Source: DTU032 sp964346175
GTDB lineage: Bacteria; Bacillota; Clostridia; Saccharofermentanales; DTU023
Reading direction: 5' to 3'
DNA: 64,000 nucleotides
Assembly (NCBI GenBank): GCA_964346175.1
Contig: CAYFTG010000005.1
Span: forward strand, 13,929-77,928
Position 1 is the stretch's first letter. Each line of letters starts with the position of its first letter. A program made the position numbers and the translations under genes. The notes beneath the pieces are model-generated. The model ran no database searches. It worked only from the letters and a program-made list of their open reading frames with translations, and was not told where the DNA came from. Positions 45,367-53,479 of this stretch are shown piece after piece.

Positions 45367-45395
45367 TTGACGCAGTATAACGCCTGCGTTATACT
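45367..45395 (+). promoter_or_regulatory. Promoter of the branched-chain fermentation operon with embedded 22-bp palindrome
   Basis: TTGACG (45367-45372) and TATACT (45390-45395) are 17 bases apart. A perfect palindrome, AGTATAACGC-CT-GCGTTATACT (45374-45395), fills all but one base of the spacer and the whole -10. A dimeric repressor bound here would block RNA polymerase. The leader is about 75 bases. Confidence 0.8.
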
Positions 45396-45476
45396 TTAGC
45401 TATCAAAAAAATGCATAAAATTTACGAAAGAAGATGAGTCCGCCGAGAGGCGAAATAGTAGATATTTGAGGCAGAA

Positions 45477-46391
45477 ATGACGATTGATTTTGCGAGAATG
45501 GGAAGAGAGTTGCAAGAGGGGAATAGCCGCATCGCTCTAGTCTGTGCAGAAGAAGTTGAAGCACTTCAGTCTGTGTTGCAGGCATATAGGGAAGGCTTAG
45601 CCGAGCCGATCTTGATTGGTGCTGAAGCAGAAATTAACGCTCTTGCCGAGAGAGAAAATATCGACTTATCCGGGATAGAAATACTTGACGAAGCAGATCC
45701 TCAAGCAGCGTCACATTTGGGTGTTAAATTGGTACGTGAGGGTCAGGCTGATGCCATCATGAAAGGCCTGGTGAAAACCTCACTCATCCTGAAGGCTGTA
45801 CTTAATAAAGACACAGGTATTCGCAGCAATAAATTACTATCCCATATTGCTGTTTTTAACATCCCTCAATTAGAGCGTTCTCTCATGATTAGCGATGCGG
45901 CACTGTGCATTGCACCCAGCCTAGCAGAAAAACGACACATCATCGATAACGCTGTCGAAGCCATGCACCTGCTGGGCTATGAAAGACCTAAGGTGGCTTG
46001 TCTTTGTGCAGTGGAGAATGTTAATCCCGCCATGCCGGCCACTGTTGATGCTGCCGAGCTCGTCAGACTCAACCGCTCAGGAGAGATCGGCGGTTGCGAT
46101 GTTGGCGGCCCCTTCGCTTTGGACAACGCTCTGTTCCCGGAGGCTGCTGAACTTAAAGGATTGGGCGGTCTCGTAGCCGGAAGGTCAGATATATTGCTTA
46201 TGCCCAATATCGAAGTGGGCAATGCCCTCTATAAGTCGCTGGCTTTTCTTCAGAATTTGCCGGTAGCGGGAGCTATTGTCGGTGCCAAGGCACCGGTAAT
46301 TATTACCTCCAGAGCTGATAGCCAAGAAAGCAAGCATCGTTCGATTATTTTATCGCTTTACCTGGCAAAGAAACAAAAGGAGTGCGTATGA
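45477..46391 (+). CDS. ptb: Phosphate butyryltransferase (phosphotransacylase)
   Basis: Transfers a short or branched acyl group from CoA to phosphate. Family features are DAIMKGLVKTSLILKAVLN, LLSHIAVFNIP, and the GPFALDNALFPEAAELKGL block. 304 residues is the normal length. It stands first in an operon with buk and oxoacid:ferredoxin oxidoreductase genes, so its likely substrates include isobutyryl-, isovaleryl- and 2-methylbutyryl-CoA. GAGG is the ribosome site. Confidence 0.93.
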   Translation: MTIDFARMGRELQEGNSRIALVCAEEVEALQSVLQAYREGLAEPILIGAEAEINALAERENIDLSGIEILDEADPQAASHLGVKLVREGQADAIMKGLVKTSLILKAVLNKDTGIRSNKLLSHIAVFNIPQLERSLMISDAALCIAPSLAEKRHIIDNAVEAMHLLGYERPKVACLCAVENVNPAMPATVDAAELVRLNRSGEIGGCDVGGPFALDNALFPEAAELKGLGGLVAGRSDILLMPNIEVGNALYKSLAFLQNLPVAGAIVGAKAPVIITSRADSQESKHRSIILSLYLAKKQKECV

Positions 46392-47461
46392 GTCTAATTT
46401 TGGTGCTCAATCCCGGTTCCACGTCGACGAAGATTGCTGTCTATAAAGGCGAGAAGTCGCTTTTCTCGCGCAGTATTCGCCATGAAGAGGAGAGTAGTAA
46501 AGTACCGCGCATTATCGATCAGTTAGAATTTCGCTTGCGTCTTGTGAGAGAGACTTTGGCCGAGGCAAAGATTAATTTGACTGAATGTGCTGCCATTATT
46601 GCGCGCGGCGGTCTGCTTCACCCGGTTGAGGGCGGAGTCTTTAAGATCAATCAGGCCATGATTGATGATCTGGCTACTTGCCGCTACGGCGAACATGCGA
46701 GCAACCTAGGGGCGCTGATGGCGGCTGAACTGGCCACTTCTAAGACCATGCCTGTCTATATCGCAGATCCCGTGGTCGTTGATGAGATGATAGCGGAAGC
46801 CAAGATTAGCGGTTGGCCCGAGTTTAGGCGAGTCGCCATCTCTCATCCGCTTAATCAAAGAGCTGTAGCCAAGCGCTTTGCTCGTGAACAGGGGCAGAAA
46901 TATGAGGATTTGAATCTCATCATTGCTCACATGGGTGGCGGTACTTCTGTTGGTGCTCACCGTCAGGGTAGGATCATTGATGTTAACAACGCCTTAGACG
47001 GAGACGGTCCCTTTTCCGCAGAACGAACGGGGAGTCTACCACTGCGTAGCGTGCTTGATTTTTGTTACAGTGGTAAACATAGCAGGGAGGAAGCGCAACG
47101 CCTCTTTATCGGGCAAGGTGGCTTGTACGCCTATTTAGGTACGAAAGATGGCATTGAAATAGAAAAACGCCTGCAGTCAGGCGATCAGGAGGCCGACTTG
47201 TTGATCCGCGCTATGGCGTATCAGACGGCGAAAGAGATCGGCTCCCTGGGGGCAGTTCTTTACGGTGAGGTCGATGCGATTTTGCTCACCGGAGGCCTAG
47301 CCTATATGGAAGAATTGACAAAGTTGATCAGTGAACGAGTTAGCTATCTCGCCCCGATACATGTTTTCCCGGGCGAAGATGAAATGGGCGCTCTCGCCTT
47401 AGCCGCGGACGAAGTTATGTCCGGCAAGGCAGAAGCAAAAGAATATAGAAGTGAAAGCTAA
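46388..47461 (+). CDS. buk: Butyrate / branched-chain fatty acid kinase
   Basis: Makes ATP and free acid from acyl-phosphate. It has the acetate-kinase-superfamily phosphate loop (LNPGSTSTKIAVYKGE), IARGGLLHPVEGGVF, AHMGGGTSVGAHRQGRIIDVNNALDGDGPF and ILLTGGLAY. The ATG at 46388 overlaps the ptb stop (ATGA) and has GGAG five bases before; the GTG at 46382 lies within that site. 357 residues. Confidence 0.95.
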   Translation: MSLILVLNPGSTSTKIAVYKGEKSLFSRSIRHEEESSKVPRIIDQLEFRLRLVRETLAEAKINLTECAAIIARGGLLHPVEGGVFKINQAMIDDLATCRYGEHASNLGALMAAELATSKTMPVYIADPVVVDEMIAEAKISGWPEFRRVAISHPLNQRAVAKRFAREQGQKYEDLNLIIAHMGGGTSVGAHRQGRIIDVNNALDGDGPFSAERTGSLPLRSVLDFCYSGKHSREEAQRLFIGQGGLYAYLGTKDGIEIEKRLQSGDQEADLLIRAMAYQTAKEIGSLGAVLYGEVDAILLTGGLAYMEELTKLISERVSYLAPIHVFPGEDEMGALALAADEVMSGKAEAKEYRSES

Positions 47462-47482
47462 GAAAGAAGAGCTTAAATAAAA

Positions 47483-48196
47483 ATGAGTAAAGAAGAGGGG
47501 ACATTCCCCGTTAGCTTAAAGAAGATTACGATCATTGCCGGCCATTTCGGTAGCGGCAAGACCGAAGTCGCTCTTAATCTGGCGATGCAAAGCGGGCGTG
47601 AAGGACAGCCGACACGTTTATTGGACTTGGATATTGTCAATCCTTATTTTCGTTCCTTTGAAGCGAGAAAACCGCTGGAAGCTGCCGGCGTGGACTTATT
47701 GGTTAGTTCCATGGGTGGCTACGCAGATATGCCGGCCATTCCGGCCGATGTCATGAGTATCTTCGCCCCCACTGAGACCAGAGAAATTGTCGATTTGGGT
47801 GGTGACCCGGACGGTACCCGCCTGCTAGGCATGTACGAGCGGCAATTGAAGAAGGCCGATTTCGATTTCTTCTTTGTTTTCAATGCGAATCGACCCGAAA
47901 CAGCTAGCTTTGAGCAAGGTCTGCGTTTTTTTGAAAATATTGAATTTATCTCGAAGCAGAAATTTAGCGGTATTATTAACAATACGCATTTGATACATGA
48001 GACGACAATGGCTGATGTTCTGAAAGGACAAGAGCTGGCGCTCAAGATAGCCGCAGAGGTAAATTTGCCTCTGATCTGCAATGTCATGACGCAAAAAGTA
48101 TTTGATGAATTTCAGGAAAGTCCCGCCTCTGCAGCAATGTTGGAGGCCCCTGTTTTCTTGATTGATCTTTACATGAAGAAACCGTGGGAAGTATAG
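47483..48196 (+). CDS. P-loop ATPase of the oxoacid oxidoreductase operon
   Basis: 237 residues with Walker A GHFGSGKTE, a DLDIVNPYFRS block resembling deviant-Walker/MinD-type proteins, and VDLGGDPDGTRLL. No membrane helix or second domain is seen. It lies between buk and the ferredoxin subunit in one tightly packed operon, so it may help mature or regulate the iron-sulfur oxidoreductase; that is inference from context and P-loop type. The ribosome site is weak. Confidence 0.7.
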   Translation: MSKEEGTFPVSLKKITIIAGHFGSGKTEVALNLAMQSGREGQPTRLLDLDIVNPYFRSFEARKPLEAAGVDLLVSSMGGYADMPAIPADVMSIFAPTETREIVDLGGDPDGTRLLGMYERQLKKADFDFFFVFNANRPETASFEQGLRFFENIEFISKQKFSGIINNTHLIHETTMADVLKGQELALKIAAEVNLPLICNVMTQKVFDEFQESPASAAMLEAPVFLIDLYMKKPWEV

Positions 48197-48256
48197 ATTT
48201 AATTATTTACATATATTAGAAGAAGATGAGCAATCATCAGTGGAGGGTTTTTTATT

Positions 48257-48490
48257 ATGAAAGGGAGAGTTACGTTTCGTACAGATTGGTGCAAGGGTTG
48301 CGGGCTTTGCATTCCTGTATGTCCCGTAGACATTATTTTTATCGATGAATCCGTGACGAACAGCAAGGGCTATCACCCGGCGACTGTTGTCGAGATGGAC
48401 AAGTGCATCGGCTGTGCCAACTGTGGCCGCATGTGTCCGGATTCAATCATTACTGTCGAAAGACAGCGTAGAGTAAAGAAAGAGAAGTAG
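48257..48490 (+). CDS. 2-oxoacid:ferredoxin oxidoreductase, delta (2x[4Fe-4S]) subunit
   Basis: 77 residues with two complete [4Fe-4S] motifs: CKGCGLCIPVCP and CIGCANCGRMCP. This is the small ferredoxin subunit that takes electrons from the thiamine-bound intermediate. It starts 60 bases after the ATPase gene, after GGAGGG, and is followed by the alpha, beta and gamma subunits. Confidence 0.9.
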   Translation: MKGRVTFRTDWCKGCGLCIPVCPVDIIFIDESVTNSKGYHPATVVEMDKCIGCANCGRMCPDSIITVERQRRVKKEK

Positions 48491-48500
48491 GAGGATAGCA

Positions 48501-49568
48501 ATGGCAAAAGAACTATGGAAGGGTAATGAGGCGATGGCGGAAGCTGCCATCCGCGCCGGTCTGAAATGTTATTTCGGCTATCCCATTACTCCACAAAGTG
48601 AGATACCGGAATACTTTTCCTTGCATCTGCCGGAACACGGCGGAGTCTTTTTGCAGGCGGAATCGGAAATTGCGGCGATCAACATGGTCTACGGCGCAGC
48701 CGGTTCGGGAGTGAGAACGATGACCTCGTCCTCCTCGCCCGGCATCAGCCTCAAGCAGGAAGGTATTTCGTATATTGCAGGTGCTGAGCTTCCCTGTGTA
48801 ATTTTGAACGTAATGCGTGGCGGCCCCGGTCTGGGCACGATCCAACCGGCGCAAGGAGATTATTTCCAAGCAACGCGCGGTGGCGGCAATGGCGATTATC
48901 GTGTAATTGTGCTGGCTCCTGCTAATGTTCAGGAAGCCACAGACTTGATGCGTTTGGCCTTCGACTTGTCTGATAAATACCGTATGCCGGCAATGATTTT
49001 GGCAGACGGCATGATCGGGCAAATGATGGAGCCGGTGGAATGGCCGGACGAGCCCACTCCGGAACCGATCGCAAAACCGTGGGCCACAACCGGCACAAAA
49101 TGCGAGCGCAGACACAACGTGATCAACTCCTTGTTTATGGAGCCGGAAGCATGCGAGACCCATAACGAAAGACTAGATCAGAAATATCAGACAGTGACAG
49201 CTAACGAGATTCGTTATGAATTAGTCGGTGACGAGGAGCCGGAAATATTATTCGCCGCCTTCGGCACGCCTTCGCGTCTGGCGCGTGCAGCAGGCAAAAT
49301 TTTGGCCGAAGAAGACGGCATCAAATCAGCGGTCTTCCGTCCGATTACTCTCTGGCCCTATCCCTATGATGAGCTCCACGAAGCTATCAAACGGGACAGC
49401 GTGCAGGCGGTTGTTACCGTCGAGCTCAATACCGGTCAGATGCTGGATGATGTCAAAATCGCCAACCAGGGCAGCAAGCCGATTTCCTTCGTTGGGAAAG
49501 CAGGCGGCATGATCCCCACACCGCGCGAGATTGCTCAAGCTGCCAAAGAAGCACTGGGGAGGAAATAA
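48501..49568 (+). CDS. vorB: 2-oxoisovalerate-type:ferredoxin oxidoreductase, alpha subunit (VorB-like)
   Basis: Pyrimidine-binding-domain subunit: it starts WKGNEAMAEAAIRAGLKCYFGYPITPQSEIPEY, typical of VorB/KorA, and contains TSSSSPGISLKQEGISYIAGAELP and GGPGLGTIQPAQGDY. 355 residues. In this operon, with IlvE, Ptb and Buk, the branched-chain (VOR) role fits better than 2-oxoglutarate (KOR), though the sequence alone cannot settle that. Confidence 0.88.
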   Translation: MAKELWKGNEAMAEAAIRAGLKCYFGYPITPQSEIPEYFSLHLPEHGGVFLQAESEIAAINMVYGAAGSGVRTMTSSSSPGISLKQEGISYIAGAELPCVILNVMRGGPGLGTIQPAQGDYFQATRGGGNGDYRVIVLAPANVQEATDLMRLAFDLSDKYRMPAMILADGMIGQMMEPVEWPDEPTPEPIAKPWATTGTKCERRHNVINSLFMEPEACETHNERLDQKYQTVTANEIRYELVGDEEPEILFAAFGTPSRLARAAGKILAEEDGIKSAVFRPITLWPYPYDELHEAIKRDSVQAVVTVELNTGQMLDDVKIANQGSKPISFVGKAGGMIPTPREIAQAAKEALGRK

Positions 49569-49570
49569 AG

Positions 49571-50326
49571 ATGGATATGGATGTAGTCTACAAAAAATCT
49601 GCAGCCCTGGAAGACGTAGAAATGCACTATTGTCCGGGCTGTACACACGGAATAATTCATAAATTAGTGGCTGAAGTGATTGAGGAAATGGATATCCTCG
49701 GCGACACCATTGGCGTGGCGCCGGTGGGCTGTGCGGTTTTTGCCTACGATTACTTCGCCTGCGACATGCATGAAGCGGCACATGGACGTGCCCCGGCAGT
49801 AGCCACAGGCATTAAACGCGCCTTGCCGGACAAAATGGTCTTCACTTATCAAGGTGACGGCGACCTAGCCGCAATCGGCACAGCCGAGATCGTCCATGCC
49901 GCTATGCGCGGAGAAAAGATCACGACAATTTTCGTTAACAATACTAACTACGGCATGACCGGCGGCCAGATGGCCCCGACCACTCTTGTCGGTCAAAAGG
50001 TTACAACCGCGCCGTTGGGACGTTCACAAGAACATTACGGTTCACCAATAAAAGTGGCGGAAATGCTCTCCACAATTGAAGGTGCTGCCTATATTGAACG
50101 TGTGTCTGTCCATAACATGCCCGGTATTATCAGAGCGAAAAAGGCCATCAAAAAAGCGTTCCAGCTACAGCAAGAGGGAGCAGGCTTCACTCTAGTCGAA
50201 GTCCTGTCGACCTGTCCCACCAACTGGGGCTTGACACCCAATGATGCGCTGGATTGGCTGGAGAAGAATATGATCCCGGTATTCCCTTTGGGCGTTTATC
50301 GTGACATTTCAGCAAAGGAGAAGTAA
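49571..50326 (+). CDS. 2-oxoacid:ferredoxin oxidoreductase, beta (thiamine-diphosphate) subunit
   Basis: 251 residues with CPGCTHG, the GDGDLAAIGTAEIVHAA thiamine-diphosphate/Mg motif and NNTNYGMTGGQMAPTT. It catalyses decarboxylation and acyl transfer to CoA with the alpha subunit. It begins two bases after vorB and ends directly against the gamma subunit. Confidence 0.9.
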   Translation: MDMDVVYKKSAALEDVEMHYCPGCTHGIIHKLVAEVIEEMDILGDTIGVAPVGCAVFAYDYFACDMHEAAHGRAPAVATGIKRALPDKMVFTYQGDGDLAAIGTAEIVHAAMRGEKITTIFVNNTNYGMTGGQMAPTTLVGQKVTTAPLGRSQEHYGSPIKVAEMLSTIEGAAYIERVSVHNMPGIIRAKKAIKKAFQLQQEGAGFTLVEVLSTCPTNWGLTPNDALDWLEKNMIPVFPLGVYRDISAKEK

Positions 50327-50866
50327 ATGGCATATTACGAAATTATCTTTTCCGGTTTTGGCGGACAGGGAGTCATGGCCATGGGGCAAACCTTAGCTGA
50401 GACCGGAATGCGTGAAGGCTTGAATGTAAGCTGGCTGCCTTCTTATGGTCCGGAGATGCGCGGAGGCACTGCCAACTGTAGTGTCGTCGTCGCAGACAGC
50501 GAGATCATATCGCCGACCGTTTCTGAGCCGACGATCTTGGTAGCCATGAATCAACCGTCCTTGGCCAAATTTGGAAAAAACGTGCGTTCCGGAGGTCATA
50601 TTTTTGTCAACACATCTGTTGTTGACGAAAAGGTTGATCGTGCAGATGTCAACGTGCATTACGTAGACTGTGGAAAAATTGCGGCTGAACTCGGCAACGA
50701 CCGTGTGGCCAATATGGTCATGCTAGGTGCTGTTGTGGGAGCTACCGATCTGATGGATCTCACAGCTGTACAGAATATGATGTCGGAGATTTTTACCGGC
50801 AAAAAGGCCAAACTAGTTCAACTGAATGTAGATGCCATCCAAAGCGGTGCCGATAGCGTAAGCTGA
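50327..50866 (+). CDS. 2-oxoacid:ferredoxin oxidoreductase, gamma subunit
   Basis: 179 residues opening with YEIIFSGFGGQGVMAMGQTLAE, the glycine-rich signature of the gamma subunit, and WLPSYGPEMRGGTANCSVVV, the CoA-domain block. It follows the beta subunit without a gap. All four subunits (delta, alpha, beta, gamma) are thus present and separate. Confidence 0.9.
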   Translation: MAYYEIIFSGFGGQGVMAMGQTLAETGMREGLNVSWLPSYGPEMRGGTANCSVVVADSEIISPTVSEPTILVAMNQPSLAKFGKNVRSGGHIFVNTSVVDEKVDRADVNVHYVDCGKIAAELGNDRVANMVMLGAVVGATDLMDLTAVQNMMSEIFTGKKAKLVQLNVDAIQSGADSVS

Positions 50867-50895
50867 TCAGTGCGGCTGCGAAAGGGGGGGGGAAT

Positions 50896-51966
50896 ATGAA
50901 AATTGAAGTTATTAAGACACGTGAACCTAAACAGAAGCCGAAAGATGAAAGTAATCTGGGATTTGGAAAAATATTTTCAGACCACATGTTCATCGTAGAA
51001 TACGACGAAGGTGCCGGTTGGCACGATGCGCGAATTCAGCCGGTGGAAAACCTATCTCTACATCCTGCCTCATCAGTCTTCCATTATGGACAAGAGATTT
51101 TCGAGGGTGCAAAGGCTTATCGCCGCGAAGACGGGGAGATTCAAGTTTTCCGTCTGCTCGACAACTGCAAGCGGATGGTCAACAGTGCAATCCGTTCCAG
51201 TATGCCTGAACTCGATCCCGAGTTTCAGTTTGAGGCCATTTTGAAATTGATTGATTTGGATCGCGATTGGGTGCCACATTCTGATGGAACTTCCCTCTAT
51301 TTACGCCCAACCATGATTTCCTCAACCCCGGCTTTGGGTGCCCATTCTGCTCATAATTTTATCTATTTTGTACTCTGTTCACCTTCGGGGAGTTACTATC
51401 CCAACGGCATGCAGCCGGTGCGGATTCGCATCGAAGAACACTATGCTCGTTCTGTCAAAGGTGGTATGGGACGAGCCAAAGCGGGCGGTAACTACGCAGC
51501 CAGTTTTAAGGCTACAAAAGAAGCGCAGGATGCAGGTTTTGAACAGGTTCTGTGGCTTGACGGTGTTCATAAAAAATATGTGCAGGAAGTCGGAGCTATG
51601 AATATCATGTTCGTGCTGGATGGCGTTATTGTCACGCCCGAACTAGGCGATACAATTCTGCCCGGTATCACACGCGATTCGGTTTTGCATTTGGCACGCG
51701 AACTCGGCTACGAAGTCGAAGAACGTCCGATTTCCGTAGACGAAATTTATGAAGCGCATGCCGACGGCCGCCTCACAGAATCATTTGGGACCGGTACCGC
51801 TGCAGTGATTTCACCGGTGGGTGAATACAGCTATAAAGGCGAGAGCATCATTTTGAACGATCGAGAGATTGGTCCGGTCGCTCAGCGTTTCTATGATCTC
51901 TTGACCGGCATTCAGTTCGGCAGTGAAGAAGATAAATATAAGTGGACGAACGTTGTGCCACGCTGA
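50896..51966 (+). CDS. ilvE: Branched-chain amino acid aminotransferase
   Basis: Fold-type IV PLP transaminase, 356 residues, of the long BCAT form. The likely cofactor lysine is Lys195 in GRAKAGGNYAASF. HPASSVFHYGQEIFEGAKAYR and VGAMNIMFV are family blocks. It makes 2-oxoisovalerate, 2-oxoisocaproate and 2-oxo-3-methylvalerate, the substrates of the oxidoreductase encoded just upstream. A GGGGGG stretch with GGAA precedes the ATG, and a terminator follows. Confidence 0.94.
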   Translation: MKIEVIKTREPKQKPKDESNLGFGKIFSDHMFIVEYDEGAGWHDARIQPVENLSLHPASSVFHYGQEIFEGAKAYRREDGEIQVFRLLDNCKRMVNSAIRSSMPELDPEFQFEAILKLIDLDRDWVPHSDGTSLYLRPTMISSTPALGAHSAHNFIYFVLCSPSGSYYPNGMQPVRIRIEEHYARSVKGGMGRAKAGGNYAASFKATKEAQDAGFEQVLWLDGVHKKYVQEVGAMNIMFVLDGVIVTPELGDTILPGITRDSVLHLARELGYEVEERPISVDEIYEAHADGRLTESFGTGTAAVISPVGEYSYKGESIILNDREIGPVAQRFYDLLTGIQFGSEEDKYKWTNVVPR

Positions 51967-52003
51967 CTGATTTCATAATTAATTTAAATCCGGAAGGATA
52001 CAG

Positions 52004-52029
52004 AAGGGGCATCGGTTGATGTCCCTTTT
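52004..52029 (+). terminator. Terminator of the branched-chain fermentation operon
   Basis: AAGGGGCATC pairs with GATGTCCCTT (one wobble) around a 4-base loop, followed by TTTT. Confidence 0.8.
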
Positions 52030-52217
52030 GCTTAGTACGCTGATCATGAACAATTGCTAGAGGCGACGGCCCGGCCACTCCTGACAGTCGGAAGTGTTTA
52101 CTGTGACACTTAATACAAAAATAGCCGATAAATGACTTTTCCCAGCTTATAATCTAGGATTTACTTAGCAGAACAGACGATTTGATATCTGCATGACGTT
52201 ACACCAGGAGGATAGAA

Positions 52218-52694
52218 TTGATTAGTGAAAGCGATTTAAAACACCTCGCTCGTTGTGTTGAATTGGCGAAAATTGCTTTGGAAGAGGGCAATCAGCCATT
52301 TGGCTCGATCTTGGTCTCTGCCGAAGGAGAGGTTTTACATGAGGAACGCAGCCAAGTGTCGGGAGGCGATTTTACGCGGCATCCGGAGTTTGAACTAGCG
52401 CGTTGGGCGGCAAACAATATGACGCCTGAGGCGAGAAGTAAAGCTACCGTTTATACTACAGCCGAACATTGTCCCATGTGTTCAGCAGCTCATGGCTGGG
52501 TCGGATTAGGGCGGATCGTCTATGCCAGCTCTTCCAAACAGGTGTTGGAATGGCGGCACGAATTTGGCGCCAAGCCCGGCAAGGTGAGGAGCCTTTCCAT
52601 TGAGGAAGTGATTCGCGACACTCCGGTCGACGGCCCCGTGCCGGAATTGGCAGCTGAACTGCGCGAATTGCAGAGATTGTCCTATGGGCGCTGA
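52218..52694 (+). CDS. Nucleoside deaminase (CMP/dCMP deaminase family), copy 1
   Basis: 158 residues with the zinc and catalytic motifs HPE (in RHPEFELARWAAN) and CPMC (in AEHCPMCSAAHGW). Pro replaces the usual Ala of HAE. The PFGSILVSAEGEVL opening resembles guanine/cytosine deaminases and TadA-like enzymes; the substrate is unknown. It starts with TTG six bases after AGGAGG. The next gene is a close tandem copy. Confidence 0.85.
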   Translation: MISESDLKHLARCVELAKIALEEGNQPFGSILVSAEGEVLHEERSQVSGGDFTRHPEFELARWAANNMTPEARSKATVYTTAEHCPMCSAAHGWVGLGRIVYASSSKQVLEWRHEFGAKPGKVRSLSIEEVIRDTPVDGPVPELAAELRELQRLSYGR

Positions 52695-52720
52695 GATGTC
52701 GCCACAAAAGGAGGGCAGCA

Positions 52721-53212
52721 GTGATTACAGAAACTGATTTAAAACATCTAACTCGTTGCGTCGAATTAGCGCGAATGGCTTTGGAAAAGGGCGACGAACC
52801 CTTCGGTTCGGTTTTGGTCTCCGCCGAAGGTGAAGTCTTGTGTGAGGACCACAACCACGTGGCCGGAGGAGATCATACACAGCACCCCGAGTTTGAGCTG
52901 GCACGCTGGGCGGCAAACAACATGACGCCTGAGGCCAGAGCCCAAGCCACAGTCTATACTTCGGGTGAACATTGTCCCATGTGCTCTGCAGCGCATGGCT
53001 GGGTCGGATTAGGGCGGATCGTCTATGCCAGCTCTTCCAAACAGTTAGTAGAATGGCGACGTGATTTCGGTGCTGAGCCCGGCAGGGTGAGGAACCTTCC
53101 CATTGAAGAAGTGATACGTGACACTCAGGTCGATGGTCCCGTGCCGGAATTGGCAGCAGAAGTGCGCGAATTGCAAAGATTGTCTTATGAGCGGCAAGCT
53201 GAAGAAGACTAA
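52721..53212 (+). CDS. Nucleoside deaminase, copy 2 (tandem duplicate)
   Basis: 163 residues, nearly collinear with copy 1 and starting with GTG. It keeps HPE and CPMC. A 51-base stretch (52994-53044) is identical to 52491-52541 in copy 1, while other segments differ freely, suggesting an older duplication with recent gene conversion around the zinc site. Both copies may be active. Confidence 0.85.
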   Translation: MITETDLKHLTRCVELARMALEKGDEPFGSVLVSAEGEVLCEDHNHVAGGDHTQHPEFELARWAANNMTPEARAQATVYTSGEHCPMCSAAHGWVGLGRIVYASSSKQLVEWRRDFGAEPGRVRNLPIEEVIRDTQVDGPVPELAAEVRELQRLSYERQAEED

Positions 53213-53237
53213 ATTCTCGAAGAAAGGAATTGACACT

Positions 53238-53426
53238 ATGAAAGCTCACATTGATAGAGATGGCTGCATAGGCTGCGGCCTCTGTGAAGAGATTTGTCCT
53301 GAAGTGTTTCGGATGGCGGATGACGGGCTAGCGGAAGTCATCGTTGACGAAGTGCCGGAAGATGTTGAGGATGAGGCCATTGAGGCGGCAGAGAGCTGTC
53401 CGACATCGGTTATAACTGTCGAGTAA
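53238..53426 (+). CDS. Single-cluster [4Fe-4S] ferredoxin
   Basis: 62 residues with Cys10, Cys13, Cys16 (CIGCGLC) and Cys54 (CPTSV) as probable cluster ligands; Cys20 is spare. It resembles Thermotoga-type monocluster ferredoxins. ATG 53238 follows GAAAGGAA; the frame is open further upstream only inside the deaminase gene. It could accept electrons from the nearby oxoacid oxidoreductase. Confidence 0.9.
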   Translation: MKAHIDRDGCIGCGLCEEICPEVFRMADDGLAEVIVDEVPEDVEDEAIEAAESCPTSVITVE

Positions 53427-53479
53427 ACGACAGCGCTAGCCCGGCTTCGGCGGGAAGCGACACGTGGCGGAGGCGTGCA

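Noticed and set aside
53427..53465. GC-rich hairpin (CCCG/CGGG) after the ferredoxin gene as a terminator
   Set aside because: The stem is only about four pairs and no T run follows.
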